Shown here: piece after piece, positions 1 to 8,024 of the stretch | Numbering within the stretch: the stretch's first letter is position 1 | Layout: each line of letters begins with the position of its first letter | NCBI GenBank assembly: GCA_945910925.1 | Contig: CAMDZX010000022.1 | Span: 1-18,717 of the forward strand | Source of the DNA: an uncultured bacterium | GTDB taxonomy: Bacteria; Cyanobacteriota; Vampirovibrionia; Gastranaerophilales; Gastranaerophilaceae | Direction of reading: 5' to 3' | DNA length: 18,717 nucleotides | Position numbers and translations under genes: made by a program | The notes under the pieces: model-generated | Told to the model about the DNA's origin: nothing | What the model saw: the letters and a program-made list of their open reading frames with translations, nothing else | Database searches by the model: none

Positions 1-1018
1 CCTTAACCGGCCCGACATCATCCACAATACAACAAGACAAACTGTATGTAATATATTCAGCGATATATTTTGCCTCATCAACATCAGTATTAGGTAGTAT
101 TATGGCAATTTCGTCACCACCGTACCTTCCTGCCATATCCGATTTTCTGATATTATTCTTAACCTTATCCGCAACCAGCTTGATGACCTCATCACCCTTT
201 GCGTGTCCGAGTTCTCTGTTAATTTTGGAAATGTTATTTACATCAAGCATAACAATTGACAGGTCTTGTCCTGATGTTTCCGCATCTGCCAAAGATTTAG
301 AAAGACACTCTTGAAACCCTCTGTGATTATATAATTGTGTAAGTAAATCAGTATTAACGTGTTCATTGGCTGTTTCTATCAAATTAAAATTATCAATAAC
401 CATTGCCGCATAATTTGCAATAAATGCACACAATCTTTTTTGAGATTCATCCAAAATATCTGCCACAATCATCACACCAATACATTTGTTCACAGAAATC
501 ATTGGAAAAATCATTGCCGCGTGATTATGGAAATAAGCCAAATTCAGATAATCAACATTATCTTTTACTATTGAAGATTTTGTTAAAAATGCTTTTATTA
601 CAGGATTTGAAGTGTCAGATTTAAACACTTTGGATGCAAAAATATTGTCGGATTTATCAATTAATTTGAGGTTTATACACTGTGACATTTCATTGTATAA
701 TCCGTACGCAGTGAAAGAACACCCCAAACAATTCGTCAATACTCTGTGCAGGCGCAAATAAAACTCTGCCGCATCTTTAACGGGCATAACAGATAAAACG
801 GAATCTACGACTTGTTTATAAATAAAAGAACCATCTTCGTTCTTTGAACGATTTGACAAGTGTGAAAGTGTAGAAATACGACTCGGAACAGATGTTGAAG
901 ATAAGAGATTAACCTTCGCAACTAACTTGCTGGCAGTTAGGGGCGAAGTTACGCTTGAGTTATTGGGAAAATGCTTTCTCGAATCTTCCGTTAGTATATT
1001 TTCTTTATTCCGTTCCAA
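1..1018 (-). CDS. GAF-GGDEF diguanylate cyclase, C-terminal end cut off by the window edge
   Basis: The frame is open from a TTG at 1018 to the window edge, about 339 residues, and the missing end would lie left of base 1. The TTG is chosen because AGG lies 9 bases upstream and an in-frame TAA closes the frame just before it. Residues about 70-215 look like a GAF sensor domain (weak similarity). From about 223 (TDLLTQLYNHRGF) a GGDEF domain begins, with the active-site loop RYGGDEI at about 298-304. The family makes cyclic di-GMP from two GTP. The RKSD tetrad five residues before GGDE matches the RxxD inhibitory I-site, so product feedback is likely. The final F of GGDEF is I here, a tolerated change. 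There is no signal peptide or membrane segment in the visible part, so it is probably cytosolic. What GAF senses is unknown. Confidence 0.88.
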   Translation of the reverse strand, partial: MERNKENILTEDSRKHFPNNSSVTSPLTASKLVAKVNLLSSTSVPSRISTLSHLSNRSKNEDGSFIYKQVVDSVLSVMPVKDAAEFYLRLHRVLTNCLGCSFTAYGLYNEMSQCINLKLIDKSDNIFASKVFKSDTSNPVIKAFLTKSSIVKDNVDYLNLAYFHNHAAMIFPMISVNKCIGVMIVADILDESQKRLCAFIANYAAMVIDNFNLIETANEHVNTDLLTQLYNHRGFQECLSKSLADAETSGQDLSIVMLDVNNISKINRELGHAKGDEVIKLVADKVKNNIRKSDMAGRYGGDEIAIILPNTDVDEAKYIAEYITYSLSCCIVDDVGPVK

Positions 1019-1138
1019 AATACTTTACCTACACATGTATATGATACTATATTAAAGTAAAAAAATAAATCCTTTTTGCCATTTTAATCCAAATTATTAA
1101 CAAATTTTAAGAAAATATTTGTTTGATTTTACGCAAAC

Positions 1139-1924
1139 TTAAATACTACGCATTCTTTTCAGTTTTTTATCAATAACGTAATTAATAAATCCCTGCGGCA
1201 AGTGTGAAAATATCTCGGTTAGTTTTGCATCAAGACCGATTGTATATGAAGGTTTAGGGTTCTTTAAATTGTTTATTTTTTTGATTTTATCCGCAATATA
1301 CTTAACAGGAATACCGTTTGTTTCATTTTTTAAGGCATTTTTTATGAGATATTCTGTTTCTTTTTCGTACCCCGTGCAAGAATTGAAACATTTTTCGTTT
1401 TCTTTAATTGATTTACTCCATATCGGAGTAGCAACAGAGCCTAATTTAAGTGATATAACTTTGACACCGCACTCTAAGCTCCACAAGTTAAAAAGAATAT
1501 CCAAAGCTCTTTTTGAAGCACAATAAGGAGCAATAAAAGGATATATACCAAAAGATGACATAGAACTGATATTGATAACTTTTGACGGATTTAACCCTCG
1601 TGTAAGTTCTAATGCCCCAAAAACATTCACGTCAAACTGTCGCCTGAATTCATTCATAGGTATATTCTGAACTGCACCTGCGACAACACAACCCGCAGAA
1701 TTAATTACCGTATCAATGGGTTCACATTGATTGATAAAATCTATTGCCGAAGAAATCGTTTCAGGTTTTGACATATCCACGTAAAACGGTATTATGTTTT
1801 CGCCTTCAAGCTTCAAATTCTCGTTTCTGTAACCTGCGTAAACTATATCTGTCTTAGAAAATTCTTCGACTAAAGCTTTTCCTATCCCTGATGTTGAACC
1901 CGTTATTACGTATTTTTTCTGCAT
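1139..1924 (-). CDS. Short-chain dehydrogenase/reductase (SDR), NAD(P)-dependent
   Basis: A classical SDR of about 261 residues. From the ATG at 1924 the Rossmann motif TGSTSGIG sits at residues 8-15, an acidic VDM at about 49-51, the NNAG-type motif as NSAG at 75-78, and the catalytic Ser-Tyr-Lys as S121, Y134 and K138 (YCASK). The family oxidises or reduces alcohols and ketones, and the substrate cannot be read from sequence. An in-frame TTG at 1951 gives nine more residues. I prefer 1924 because the beta-strand leading into TGxxxGxG starts right there, as is usual. Neither start has a Shine-Dalgarno. A TATAAT lies only 6 bases upstream of the ATG, so a leaderless transcript is possible. 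It is flanked by the diguanylate cyclase and the helicase on the same strand with gaps of 120 and about 268 bases, so it is probably a single-gene unit. Confidence 0.9.
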   Translation of the reverse strand: MQKKYVITGSTSGIGKALVEEFSKTDIVYAGYRNENLKLEGENIIPFYVDMSKPETISSAIDFINQCEPIDTVINSAGCVVAGAVQNIPMNEFRRQFDVNVFGALELTRGLNPSKVINISSMSSFGIYPFIAPYCASKRALDILFNLWSLECGVKVISLKLGSVATPIWSKSIKENEKCFNSCTGYEKETEYLIKNALKNETNGIPVKYIADKIKKINNLKNPKPSYTIGLDAKLTEIFSHLPQGFINYVIDKKLKRMRSI

Positions 1925-1930
1925 AAGATA

Positions 1931-1959
1931 ATTATATAACGAGAATTTCAAAAACTAAA
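1931..1959 (-). promoter_or_regulatory. Possible promoter of the SDR gene, giving a leaderless mRNA
   Basis: On the minus strand TATAAT occupies 1936-1931, and 17 bases upstream is TTTAGT (1959-1954), a poor -35. Transcription would start at about 1924, the A of the chosen ATG. The -10 matches consensus exactly; the rest is inference. Confidence 0.35.
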
Positions 1960-2192
1960 GTTAATTTTGAACTGAAAGCACTTTACCTGTCATGATGAAA
2001 GGAGTAAATGGGGGGGGGAAAATTGGGAAATTGAGTAACTAAAAATTAAAATGGTGCAAAAAATTGCCCCCGGGCTAATTTATTAAAAAATTATCTTGGA
2101 CAACAATGGAACTTGTTTCAACATGACGAGGAGAGTAAAATACCTTAGGTGGTATGGGAGATAATAATTTCAGAGATACCCTATCACGAAAG
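1952..2192. other. Intergenic stretch with a G9 tract and weak hairpins
   Basis: No gene is supported here. A run of nine G at 2010-2018 is striking in such AT-rich DNA. It follows AGGAGTAAAT but opens only a frame of about eight codons. On the minus strand, downstream of the helicase stop, there are weak hairpins: ATACC/GGTAT near 2140-2154 followed by TTTTA, and a GCAA/TTGC stem near 2056-2067 with U-rich sequence after it. Either could end the helicase transcript, but neither is convincing. Confidence 0.4.
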
Positions 2193-5100
2193 CTAAAGCA
2201 AATTCTCAAAAATAATACTCACATCATTATCCTGCATGCGGTTAAATTGTTTTGATTTAAGCGGAGCAGTGATATAAAGCTTTCTTTTTGCACGTGTAAT
2301 TGCTACGTATAAGAGCCTAAAATTTTCGGCAATATTAAATTTTTTCAACTCGTCCTCGTTTTTTTTCTTATATTTTGGATTAAGTGATTTTACGTTTTCC
2401 ATGAAAAATGAGGACGGTTTCAGAGTCATTTTTGAAATATCAAGTGAAAGATTTTTTTCGGTCAATTCAGGTATAAACACATAATCAAATTCATCACCTT
2501 TTGACTTATGTAACGTCATAATCTGAATAGTACCTGTTTGTTCTTTAGCAGAATCTTCCTCCGCAAAGAATTTAAATCCGCTAAGCGACGGTTTCTTTGC
2601 CAATTCTGCAAGTTTTTCAACAAGCAATGATAAATCATTTTTTACATTCAATCTTGCAACAAGCGTAGAAATCAAGTGTACATTTGATATTTCCAAATCG
2701 GTTTTGTAATAACAGAGTCCTATTTTCAAAACTAATTCCTGTGGGGCTAAAACAGAATTTAAGAGCCAGTAATTCATATCCCAAAGAAATTCCGACAAAT
2801 CCCCCGCATCATCAGGGTTAAGTGTAATAAAATCTTGTTCGCAGGTTTCAATCTTATGAGCAAGATTTTTTTTGTAAAAACCTTGTTCATAAAGCACCTG
2901 ATATGTATCTGCAAGATTTCCGTTACTAAAAGGATTTTCTATCGCTTTTAGAATAGCAAAAATTGTTTTGAATATTGCTTTTTTACCGAGTGATTCACTT
3001 CTTGTAATGACTTTGAATCCCGCATTATTAATAAAACTTTCCCATTCTGCAACCTGATAATTATTTCTCAAAAGAATACCTATTGTTGCATCAGGTTTAT
3101 CAGCAAGAAGTTTTTTGATTTCACTTACAACAAAGTTTTTTTCATCCTGTCCTGTTTCAAACACTTTTGTATAAAGAGCATCTTTCTGAACAGGATTTTT
3201 CCCCTCAACAGGTTTCATCATGATATTATAGAAGGATTCACCGCCATATTGCACAAGAGAATTTGCGAGTTTCCAAACCGCTTCCGTGCATCTTTGTGAA
3301 CAATCCATCATAACTTTGTCCGAATTGTTAATAAATCCGTAAAATCCTTCGACATCCGCATTTGTAAATGTTGTGGTAATTGCTTGATTTATATCACCAC
3401 ATCGAATAATGTTTTTATATTTACCTGATAAAAGATTAAGAAGCCGCTGTTGAATTTCTGACGAATCCTGAGCTTCGTCTTCTATTATGTATTGACAAAT
3501 ATTTTGATAATAATCAAGAATATCGGTATTCTCCTCAAGTAATCTTACTGCTGATACGAGAATATCGTCATAATCAATAAGATTATTTTCTGCAAGTTTT
3601 TTTTGATAATCGTTAAAAAATCTCAAAAATCTTTTTACTTTCGGATGTACTTCTTTTAACTCTCCGATATTTTTATTTACAAATCCTCCTCCGAGCTTCA
3701 TAACAGAAACCGCTCTGGTAAAATCATCAATATCGGATTTATCAATCGCACCTGCAATTGTACCTATAATTCTCATTTTGAGAGAATCATCACAGATATC
3801 AAACTCAGGGTCAAGTCCAAGCCGTTCGTAGTTAGAATTCTCTTTAAGAATTCTAAGTGCTAATCCGTGAATAGTTGTGATATTAGGAAGCTTTGTATTC
3901 TCGGGATTAATATTTTTAATCCTGTCTTTAAAATTCCTTGCCGCAGACTCCATATAAGTAAGCACATAAATATTTTCCGGCTTAACCTTTTCATCCATCA
4001 GCTTAAGTATCAGCGCAAGCAATATAGTAGTTTTTCCTGCTCCCGGAACCGCAGAAATTGCCATCGCACCACGTTTGTAATCAAGTACGGGCTTTTGGTC
4101 ATCTCTCGGTATAATTTTAAAAGATGTTGTCTTGTCCTGAGTCTTTTCGGCACAAACCAGATAATTCTCTATTCCCCCAAAGTTTTCAACACCTTGCGAA
4201 TCAAACAATGAAGAAAACGCATATATATAATCCGTACACAATGCAAGTTTTCTCATTATTTTTGCGTTCTTTTGTTTTGCAAAAAAGATATCATCTTCAA
4301 TTGTGTATTCTGATTTCTGCCAACATTTTTGGAAAACCCATGAGTTATACAAAGGACCCGTGTCTGATTTTGCCCAAAGATTAGACGAAACATCGAGCCA
4401 TAATTGATATTTGGTTATAACCTTATTATCTATAATTTTTTGAGGCGTAGAAATTACAAGTTCATCTTCAGAAAGATTCAAAACAGAATAAGGTTGCTCT
4501 GAAACAATTGAATTTTCAAGTTGAATAATAATATCTTCTGCTCTTGAATACGGGAAAACTTTTTCAAAATCCTGAATCTGTTTAAGGAAAAAATTAAATT
4601 TATCAATTTTTTCAGGCGGAATATAATCAGTAAGGTTTTGATAAATATAGAATATTTTATCCGAAAGAGGTGCATCATTTGTTTTAAGATATTCCACAAC
4701 CTCAATAAATTTCTTATATTTCTCATTATTAGGAGCTTTCAAACCTTTACATTCCTTTATCGGAATTCCTAAAAATTCAAACAAAATTCCACGTCTGTCA
4801 AATTCATTTATTGGTAGATTTATACCTAATTTTAGTATATTTATTATTGATTTTATAAAAGGATTATCCAGTAATTTTTCACTACCCGATATAAATTTCA
4901 GTTTCATATTATTCAGCTTCATTCTGAGGTAGAATTTCAAAATATCATCAATTACGGGAGATACAACGGTAATATCGGAAGGCTTCAGACCTTGCTTTAT
5001 AAGTTCATCAATTTTATTAATAGCTGCATCAAACATTTCCGTACGTTTTGAATAAGCAGTATAAGATAAATTTTCCAGAATATTTTTTTTATCTTGAAGA

Positions 5101-5960
5101 ATGTTTTCAAAGATTTTTGTCGCATCCTGATTGGCATCCGAATTAAAAATTTCGGGAAGTTCTTTAAAAATTTTATAAAGCTTTGTTTCAAACTCCATAT
5201 CTGCTGCAAGATAACCTGCTCTTGAGTTGCCCGGAGAATCAAAACCTATATAAAATTCTTTTAAATTTAATGTTTCAAAAAAAGCATAAGCAGCGGGTGT
5301 CATCTCATCTGCGTCATCAACTATTAAATATTTAATATTTTTGAAATAATCCGTATTTTGATAAATATACTTAAAAAGAGGCATTTGTCTTAAATAATCA
5401 AAACTTCGATAAGAAAGGGTTCGTGCCATAAGTGTTTTAATTATTTTATGCGCATCTTCAGAAAAAGATTCCTTAAGCAGCTCTGATTTTTCTGATATTT
5501 CATCTTCTGTCAGGTTGTTTTGAAGAATAAGCGAATATCTTCTAAAAATCTGATGGAGAAGTGATTTTTTAGAATTATACCCTTTAACATTAATATCTTT
5601 CAGAATGTCTTTTAGAATTAGCTGTGAAACTTCAAGCCCGACAAGGTTTGGTAATATACAATGTTTTTTTGCGGGAACAAGATTTTCCAATAAATTCCAA
5701 TTATCAGAAATAGTATTGTAAATTAAGCCGTGAAAAGTATGAATATTCAGTTTTTCAATAGCAGGAGAATGAATTTGCAAAAGAGCGGTTTCTATGAATT
5801 TATTTTTATCATTCGGGGTTTGAAGTATAACAAGAATTTCTGAGGTTGGCACATTGTTGTTCACCAGCTCCGAATATTTTTGAACCAACGTATCAAATTT
5901 ACTTGATTTCACATCCCCTTTAATTAACATATTGTTAAAAATAACCCTTATTACTTGCAA
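2193..5960 (-). CDS. Large UvrD/Rep-type (SF1) helicase with an inactive helicase-like N-terminal half
   Basis: The protein has 1255 residues, far longer than UvrD/PcrA (about 720). The C-terminal half carries a full SF1A set: Walker A AVPGAGKTT at 637-645, TTIHGLALRIL at 695-705, DEAQD at 828-832, GDINQ at 855-859, motif V QIMTLHKSKG at 1146-1155, and motif VI RLLYVAITRAK at 1215-1225. The N-terminal half repeats the same order in degenerate form: KGDVKSSK at 14-21 where GxGKT should be, HTFHGLIYNTI at 74-84, VDDADE at 214-219, and a motif-IV-like stretch at about 309-380. This resembles the AddB plan, a dead helicase, but there is no RecB-type nuclease or Fe-S cysteine set at the end. It is likely a DNA translocase in repair or recombination. 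The TTG start at 5960 has no Shine-Dalgarno; an in-frame ATG at 5930 is equally plausible. Confidence 0.9.
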   Translation of the reverse strand: MQVIRVIFNNMLIKGDVKSSKFDTLVQKYSELVNNNVPTSEILVILQTPNDKNKFIETALLQIHSPAIEKLNIHTFHGLIYNTISDNWNLLENLVPAKKHCILPNLVGLEVSQLILKDILKDINVKGYNSKKSLLHQIFRRYSLILQNNLTEDEISEKSELLKESFSEDAHKIIKTLMARTLSYRSFDYLRQMPLFKYIYQNTDYFKNIKYLIVDDADEMTPAAYAFFETLNLKEFYIGFDSPGNSRAGYLAADMEFETKLYKIFKELPEIFNSDANQDATKIFENILQDKKNILENLSYTAYSKRTEMFDAAINKIDELIKQGLKPSDITVVSPVIDDILKFYLRMKLNNMKLKFISGSEKLLDNPFIKSIINILKLGINLPINEFDRRGILFEFLGIPIKECKGLKAPNNEKYKKFIEVVEYLKTNDAPLSDKIFYIYQNLTDYIPPEKIDKFNFFLKQIQDFEKVFPYSRAEDIIIQLENSIVSEQPYSVLNLSEDELVISTPQKIIDNKVITKYQLWLDVSSNLWAKSDTGPLYNSWVFQKCWQKSEYTIEDDIFFAKQKNAKIMRKLALCTDYIYAFSSLFDSQGVENFGGIENYLVCAEKTQDKTTSFKIIPRDDQKPVLDYKRGAMAISAVPGAGKTTILLALILKLMDEKVKPENIYVLTYMESAARNFKDRIKNINPENTKLPNITTIHGLALRILKENSNYERLGLDPEFDICDDSLKMRIIGTIAGAIDKSDIDDFTRAVSVMKLGGGFVNKNIGELKEVHPKVKRFLRFFNDYQKKLAENNLIDYDDILVSAVRLLEENTDILDYYQNICQYIIEDEAQDSSEIQQRLLNLLSGKYKNIIRCGDINQAITTTFTNADVEGFYGFINNSDKVMMDCSQRCTEAVWKLANSLVQYGGESFYNIMMKPVEGKNPVQKDALYTKVFETGQDEKNFVVSEIKKLLADKPDATIGILLRNNYQVAEWESFINNAGFKVITRSESLGKKAIFKTIFAILKAIENPFSNGNLADTYQVLYEQGFYKKNLAHKIETCEQDFITLNPDDAGDLSEFLWDMNYWLLNSVLAPQELVLKIGLCYYKTDLEISNVHLISTLVARLNVKNDLSLLVEKLAELAKKPSLSGFKFFAEEDSAKEQTGTIQIMTLHKSKGDEFDYVFIPELTEKNLSLDISKMTLKPSSFFMENVKSLNPKYKKKNEDELKKFNIAENFRLLYVAITRAKRKLYITAPLKSKQFNRMQDNDVSIIFENLL

Positions 5961-5971
5961 AAAAATTTTTC

Positions 5972-5999
5972 TTTATATAGTATTATTATACTATATAAA
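5972..5999. promoter_or_regulatory. Palindromic divergent promoter/operator region between helicase and winged-helix gene
   Basis: A perfect 12-bp inverted repeat, TTTATATAGTAT and ATACTATATAAA, surrounds a TATT loop. It contains -10-like hexamers for both directions: TATAAT on the minus strand (5990-5985) towards the helicase, and TATACT on the plus strand (5987-5992) towards the gene at 6037. No good -35 is visible. A dimeric regulator, possibly the adjacent winged-helix protein, could bind it; this is inference, since AT-rich promoters can be palindromic by chance. Confidence 0.5.
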
Positions 6000-6036
6000 T
6001 TATATGGAACTTTAATAGATTTAAGGAGAAGAAATT

Positions 6037-6282
6037 ATGTTGTTAAAAAAATCAGCATCTAAAAAATCAACACAAGAAATGGACATGCAACAAGAAATTA
6101 TTAATGCTGCAGGTCAAATTTATAACTACTTAGCTGAAAAGGGCGAAGTTTCCATGAGCAAATTGAAAAAAGATTTAGATTTGAATGGTAACTTTGCAGA
6201 AATGGGCTTAGGCTGGTTATCAAGAGAAGACAAAATTTCTTATACTCAAAAGGCAAGAAGTATTTCTGTTAGCTTGAGATAG
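6037..6282 (+). CDS. Small winged-helix protein (DUF2582-like)
   Basis: An 81-residue protein with a good Shine-Dalgarno (AAGGAG at 6023-6028, 8 bases before the ATG). Residues about 16-81 read as one winged helix: IINAAGQIYNYLAEKGEVS as helix 1, MSKLKKDLDLNG as the helix-turn-helix, then a helix (AEMGLGWLSREDKI) and a beta-wing (SYTQKARSISVSLR). This matches the pattern of the winged-helix family called DUF2582, whose role is not established; DNA binding is inferred from the fold. The basic N-terminus (LLKKSASKKS) would suit nucleic-acid contact. It stands alone between a divergent palindromic promoter and a strong terminator, so it is probably a monocistronic, well-expressed gene and may regulate itself or the helicase. 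Confidence 0.85.
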   Translation: MLLKKSASKKSTQEMDMQQEIINAAGQIYNYLAEKGEVSMSKLKKDLDLNGNFAEMGLGWLSREDKISYTQKARSISVSLR

Positions 6283-6306
6283 TTAATAAATTAATTTTAT
6301 AAATAT

Positions 6307-6344
6307 AAAGAGGTTATTCATATTTGAATAACCTCTTTTATTTA
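6307..6344 (+). terminator. Strong intrinsic terminator after the winged-helix gene
   Basis: A perfect 14-bp stem, AAAGAGGTTATTCA with TGAATAACCTCTTT, has a TATT loop (6321-6324) and is followed by TTTTATTT-type sequence. It begins 24 bases after the stop codon and insulates the winged-helix gene from the lptC operon. Confidence 0.88.
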
Positions 6345-6346
6345 CC

Positions 6347-6364
6347 CTATCACTGTGATAGAAT
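6347..6364 (+). promoter_or_regulatory. Palindrome plus -10-like box ahead of lptC
   Basis: CTATCA-CTG-TGATAG (6347-6361) is a perfect 6-bp inverted repeat with a 3-base centre. It overlaps TAGAAT (6359-6364), a 5/6 match to a -10 box that would start transcription at about the ATG at 6372. It sits right after a terminator, so the operon needs a promoter near here. The palindrome may be an operator. No good -35 is visible. Confidence 0.35.
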
Positions 6365-6371
6365 GTTTGTT

Positions 6372-7025
6372 ATGGAAGCGGTAAAAAAATATCTGGCAAA
6401 ATTAGAGAGAAGATACTTTTCAAGGCTACAAAAGAAACAAAAGATATATCTTTTGGTATTTTTGATTATTGCCTGTATTCTCTTTTGGGCATTTTTATCT
6501 GCCGGAGTTATTACTCACAACTTTAACAGAAACCTGCTTAAAGGTGATACCGATAAACAACAGCTTGAAATCAAGAGCATGATACTTACGGAATCAAAAG
6601 AAGGTCAAAAGACTTGGGAGTTATTCGGTGAAACAGGTGAGTATTCAAGCGACCACAAGGTTGCACAACTTAATAATGTTATTGGGAATTTTTATAAAGA
6701 TAACAAAGTAAATATGAGTTTTCAATCATCAAAAGGAACTTATGATGAAGAAACTCATAATATTGATTTATATGAAAATACTTATGTTGTACTTGAAAAT
6801 GATATAAGTGTTACGGCAGACAGAGTTACATATTATAGTGATACAAAAACTATTGTTGCAAAAGGTAATGTCCTTATTCATAAACAAGGAGCATTTATAT
6901 CCAAAGCTGATGAAGCAATAGTAAACTCAGGATTTAGCGTATTTAAAATAAAAGGTCATACTGTTACCAAAATATATCAATCGGGACAATCAAACAGTAA
7001 CAGTACACAACAATCAATATTTTAA
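6372..7025 (+). CDS. lptC: LptC-like LPS export protein
   Basis: A protein of 217 residues from the ATG at 6372. A basic cytoplasmic N-terminus (residues 1-24, KKYLAKLERR...KKQK) is followed by one membrane segment at about 25-46 (IYLLVFLIIACILFWAFLSA) and a periplasmic beta-rich domain whose repeating strands (LFGETGEYSSDHKVAQLNNV..., VTADRVTYYSDTKTIVAKG) are typical of the LptC/OstA beta-jellyroll. In known systems LptC takes LPS from the LptBFG transporter and passes it to LptA. The next gene is an LptA-like protein, which supports the call. An ATG at 6363 (MFVMEAVKK) is an alternative. A TTG at 6324 lies inside the terminator loop and is rejected. No Shine-Dalgarno precedes either ATG. 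It heads the plus-strand operon; lptB is absent from the window. Confidence 0.82.
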   Translation: MEAVKKYLAKLERRYFSRLQKKQKIYLLVFLIIACILFWAFLSAGVITHNFNRNLLKGDTDKQQLEIKSMILTESKEGQKTWELFGETGEYSSDHKVAQLNNVIGNFYKDNKVNMSFQSSKGTYDEETHNIDLYENTYVVLENDISVTADRVTYYSDTKTIVAKGNVLIHKQGAFISKADEAIVNSGFSVFKIKGHTVTKIYQSGQSNSNSTQQSIF

Positions 7026-7043
7026 CAAATAAAGAGGATAAAG

Positions 7044-8024
7044 ATGAAAAAAAGAAAATTTTTAATAATCATATCATTACTAATTTTATTTCTTAGTGCG
7101 GTAACAATAGGTTCTGATTTAATTATCGAATCAAAAACTCAAACGTATTCGGAAAAAGATAGCCTGATAAAGTTTTTGGGTGATGTAAAAGTTAAATATG
7201 AAGATATTACCATTGTTGGCGATAAAGCTGATGTATCGGTAACAAAAGATAATAAACTTGATACTGCAACATTTCATGACCAACCTTATGCGTATCAAAT
7301 CCAAAATAATAAAAAACGTGAGGTTAAAGCAAATATTCTTAAGTTTTCGCTCTTAAACAAAGTAATACGTGCGGAAGGTAACACACAAACCATCGTAACG
7401 GAAGGTAAGACCCCTATCGCTATTATAAACGCTAATGCACAGGAATACGACACAAACACAAATGTTATGACCGCAATAGGAACTGTATCTATTAAATATC
7501 GTGATATGACTGCATTTTCGGATAAAGCAGTTGTTAAAACCAATAAAAACGGAGATGTTCAAAGACTTGATTTAATCGGAAATGCTAAAATAAATCAGGT
7601 TAAAAACCATGCAACGGCTGATCATTTTATTTATACGGCATCTAACGATGAAATGGTGGCAATGGGAAATACCATGACCTCCACCGTGACAGAAAACGGT
7701 TCCGAATTCAAAGTAACCGCAAATTATCAGCAGTATGATAAGAAGAATAATATTTTTATGGGAAGCGGTAATGTTCAGGTATACTATCAGGATTATTATG
7801 CCAAAGCTCCTAAAATGACCTGTTATCCTGATAAAATTACTAAGAAAATCAATGAAGTATTTATGTCAGGGCGTTCAATGATACGTCAAAACGAAAAAGA
7901 AATTCACGCAGACAAAATCAAGATAATTGTTGAACCTAAGAATTTTGAGGCTGTCGGAAACGTTAGAACTATTATTAAGGACATAGGTTCATCAAAGAAC
8001 GGTAAAGACGGAGGATTGTTATAA
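7044..8024 (+). CDS. lptA: Periplasmic LptA/OstA-like protein with three OstA-type repeats
   Basis: A 326-residue protein with a clear signal peptide: MKKRKF, then a hydrophobic run to about residue 24. The mature part contains three related beta-rich blocks at about 27-120, 125-215 and 223-310. Each has the pattern aromatic-x-acidic ... G-V-x-V/I-x-Y-x-D followed by a K-A block (FLGDVKVKYEDITIVGDKAD, AIGTVSIKYRDMTAFSDKAV, GSGNVQVYYQDYYAKAPKMT). LptA of E. coli is about 185 residues with one such domain, so this is a longer, repeated version able to form a longer piece of the periplasmic LPS bridge. The Shine-Dalgarno GAGG lies 6 bases before the ATG. The gene begins 18 bases after lptC and its TAA overlaps the next ATG by one base. 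It could also be described as an LptD N-terminal-like OstA protein, but there is no beta-barrel. Confidence 0.78.
   Translation: MKKRKFLIIISLLILFLSAVTIGSDLIIESKTQTYSEKDSLIKFLGDVKVKYEDITIVGDKADVSVTKDNKLDTATFHDQPYAYQIQNNKKREVKANILKFSLLNKVIRAEGNTQTIVTEGKTPIAIINANAQEYDTNTNVMTAIGTVSIKYRDMTAFSDKAVVKTNKNGDVQRLDLIGNAKINQVKNHATADHFIYTASNDEMVAMGNTMTSTVTENGSEFKVTANYQQYDKKNNIFMGSGNVQVYYQDYYAKAPKMTCYPDKITKKINEVFMSGRSMIRQNEKEIHADKIKIIVEPKNFEAVGNVRTIIKDIGSSKNGKDGGLL

Noticed and set aside
102..624. Plus-strand open frames of 66-71 codons
   Set aside because: They are shadows of the minus-strand GAF-GGDEF gene, which has clear protein motifs in the other direction.
1099..1123. AACAAAT/ATTTGTT inverted repeat as a terminator for the SDR gene
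   Set aside because: All-but-two pairs are A-T, the loop is 11 bases, and no clear U-run follows on the minus strand; too weak to call.
2176..6353. The 11-mer TACCCTATCAC occurs near 2177 and again at 6343, both close to gene ends
   Set aside because: Two copies with different neighbours and only one inside a palindrome; chance is a sufficient explanation.
6324..6371. A longer lptC starting at TTG 6324
   Set aside because: That TTG is in the loop of a perfect 14-bp terminator and would add residues before a normal cytoplasmic N-terminus; no ribosome site is possible there.
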